Assembly: GCA_028277885.1 (NCBI GenBank)
Contig: JANQFK010000051.1
Coordinates: 1 to 53,415 of the forward strand
Reading direction: 5' to 3'
Origin: Myxococcota bacterium
Lineage (GTDB): Bacteria; Myxococcota_A; UBA9160; UBA6930
Length of the DNA: 53,415 nt
Below the pieces are notes generated by a model. The model ran no database searches and was not told the origin of the DNA. It saw nothing but the letters and a program-made list of their open reading frames with translations. Positions 52,602 through 53,415 of this stretch are shown here, in pieces. Position numbers and translations under genes: made by a program. Position 1 is the first letter of the stretch, and each line of letters begins with the position of its first letter.

Positions 52602-53415
52602 TCATGCTCGAGGGGTGCCGTCGTCGTCCGGGCGGATGGGAGCCAGCACACGGAGCGGCTCCTTCACGCCGACGTTCTCGGAGAAGTTGCGCAGACGCTC
52701 CAGGAGGCCCGGGGAAACCTCCTGGCCGTGAGCAACCAGCAGCCGGTCGTCGGAGGCCTGCACGTCGTCCATCAGCACCATCCCGGTGCGAAGCTCGCGC
52801 AGGGGGAGCTCTTGGATCTCCTCCTGCACTTCGGGTTCGTTCGCGGGCTGCGAGAGGGCACGCAGGACGTCCGGGTCGTACCAGCCCGACCGGCTTCGCA
52901 GAGTCTCCAGGCCCGCGTCGAGTGGGACCCCCTGGCACGTGAGCGCATCGAGGTCCAGGACCGCCTTGAGGATGCGGGCGCCGGCGGGGATGGGTCCTGC
53001 CGCCCCTGCGTCTGCCGGCGTCGGCGCCGCGCCGAAGAATCTCCGCTCCCGGTGCGCCAGGATCGCCCGGACAGGGTCGATTCGCGGAATCTCGGCCAGG
53101 AGCTTCTCGGTCACCTCCGGCAGACGGTCGACCATCGCCTGCTCGGGGCTGGTGAGCTCTTGCCCCTTGTGAAGCTTCTCCGCGGTCGTCCCAGGCAGCG
53201 CGATGCAGGCGACCTGGGAGAGCATCGCAGCCATCTCCATCTGCCAGCGGGCGGGCTCGCCCAGGCGATCGGCGACGGCGCCGGCGAGCTGCTTCGCCCG
53301 GCTGGCCCGGCCAAAGGCCGCGGGGTTCGCGAGGGCGAGGATCTCGGTCAGCATCTTGACGCTTCCCAGGAGGGTCTGCTCCAACAGGACGCGTTCGGCC
53401 GTGACCAGGCGGTGG
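52602..53415 (-). CDS. HD-domain response regulator-type protein, 5'-truncated
   Basis: The frame is open to the right edge, so the N-terminus (probably a receiver domain) is missing; 270 residues are visible. The visible part starts with the linker HRLVTAERVLLEQTLLGSVK typical of receiver-HD regulators, followed by an HD-related helical domain (RWQMEMAAMLSQVACIALPG; SPEQAMVDRLPEVTEKLLAE) in which the His-Asp pair is degenerate, so phosphodiesterase activity is doubtful. The C-terminal part has RELRTGMVLMDDVQASDDRLLVAHG-type beta strands. It is likely a partner of the kinase downstream on the same strand. Confidence 0.8.
   Translation of the reverse strand, partial: HRLVTAERVLLEQTLLGSVKMLTEILALANPAAFGRASRAKQLAGAVADRLGEPARWQMEMAAMLSQVACIALPGTTAEKLHKGQELTSPEQAMVDRLPEVTEKLLAEIPRIDPVRAILAHRERRFFGAAPTPADAGAAGPIPAGARILKAVLDLDALTCQGVPLDAGLETLRSRSGWYDPDVLRALSQPANEPEVQEEIQELPLRELRTGMVLMDDVQASDDRLLVAHGQEVSPGLLERLRNFSENVGVKEPLRVLAPIRPDDDGTPRA

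Overview
This window comes from a very GC-rich, Gram-negative (diderm) bacterium. It carries ClpS/ClpA, TRAP transporter genes, PEP-CTERM surface proteins, a 2Fe-2S-style cysteine-rich ferrochelatase, a bacterial phosphatidylcholine synthase and an unusually large set of acyl-CoA enzymes. That mixture fits a Myxococcota-like or other former 'deltaproteobacterial' lineage, but the taxonomy is inference. Genes are tightly packed, start codons are often GTG or TTG, and neighbouring genes are often joined by 4-base ATGA/GTGA/TTGA overlaps.

Region 1 (1-10229) is catabolic. A plus-strand operon carries two acyl-CoA dehydrogenase subunits, a MaoC-DUF35 fusion (ChsH2-like), a MaoC hydratase (ChsH1-like), an Ltp2-like retro-aldolase, a thiolase and an MFE-2-like SDR. 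This is the gene set of the actinobacterial igr operon that removes the last propionyl unit of the steroid side chain. A 71-bp inverted-repeat element sits between the aldolase and the thiolase. Facing it is a minus-strand four-gene operon with a stand-alone DUF35 protein, a second Ltp2-like protein, a luciferase-like oxidoreductase and an NAD-dependent epimerase.

Region 2 (10304-27431) is mixed. It holds two PEP-CTERM proteins tail to tail, an acyl-CoA ligase, a secreted serine hydrolase, a DUF1353 protein, an APH-like phosphotransferase, a CNNM/CorC membrane protein, two crotonases, an alpha/beta hydrolase, a TRAP transporter operon that includes a CrtC/AttH-like protein, and a FemAB/GNAT-like protein.

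Region 3 (27484-36324) is housekeeping plus beta-oxidation: clpS-clpA, ispH, a second acyl-CoA dehydrogenase pair translationally coupled to hemE, then hemH and pcs. Region 4 (36412-48281) is central energy metabolism: nuoB, a pyruvate dehydrogenase operon (E3, an E2, E1 alpha, E1 beta, a second E2 with two subunit-binding domains) running into lipB-lipA, a repeat-rich spacer that duplicates the end of lipA, and then nuoI-nuoC-nuoD with an 80-residue unknown protein and a DUF1285-like protein.

Region 5 (48278-53415) has a crcB-DUF190-GGCT operon, tRNA-Cys, a roughly 530-bp gene-free stretch, and a signalling cluster (CBS-GAF histidine kinase, small unknown protein, truncated HD-type response regulator).

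Two themes run through the window. The first is catabolism of steroid-like or other branched polycyclic acyl-CoA compounds. The second is a recurring promoter layout in which a TANNNT hexamer lies only 6-9 nt before the start codon, which suggests leaderless transcripts.
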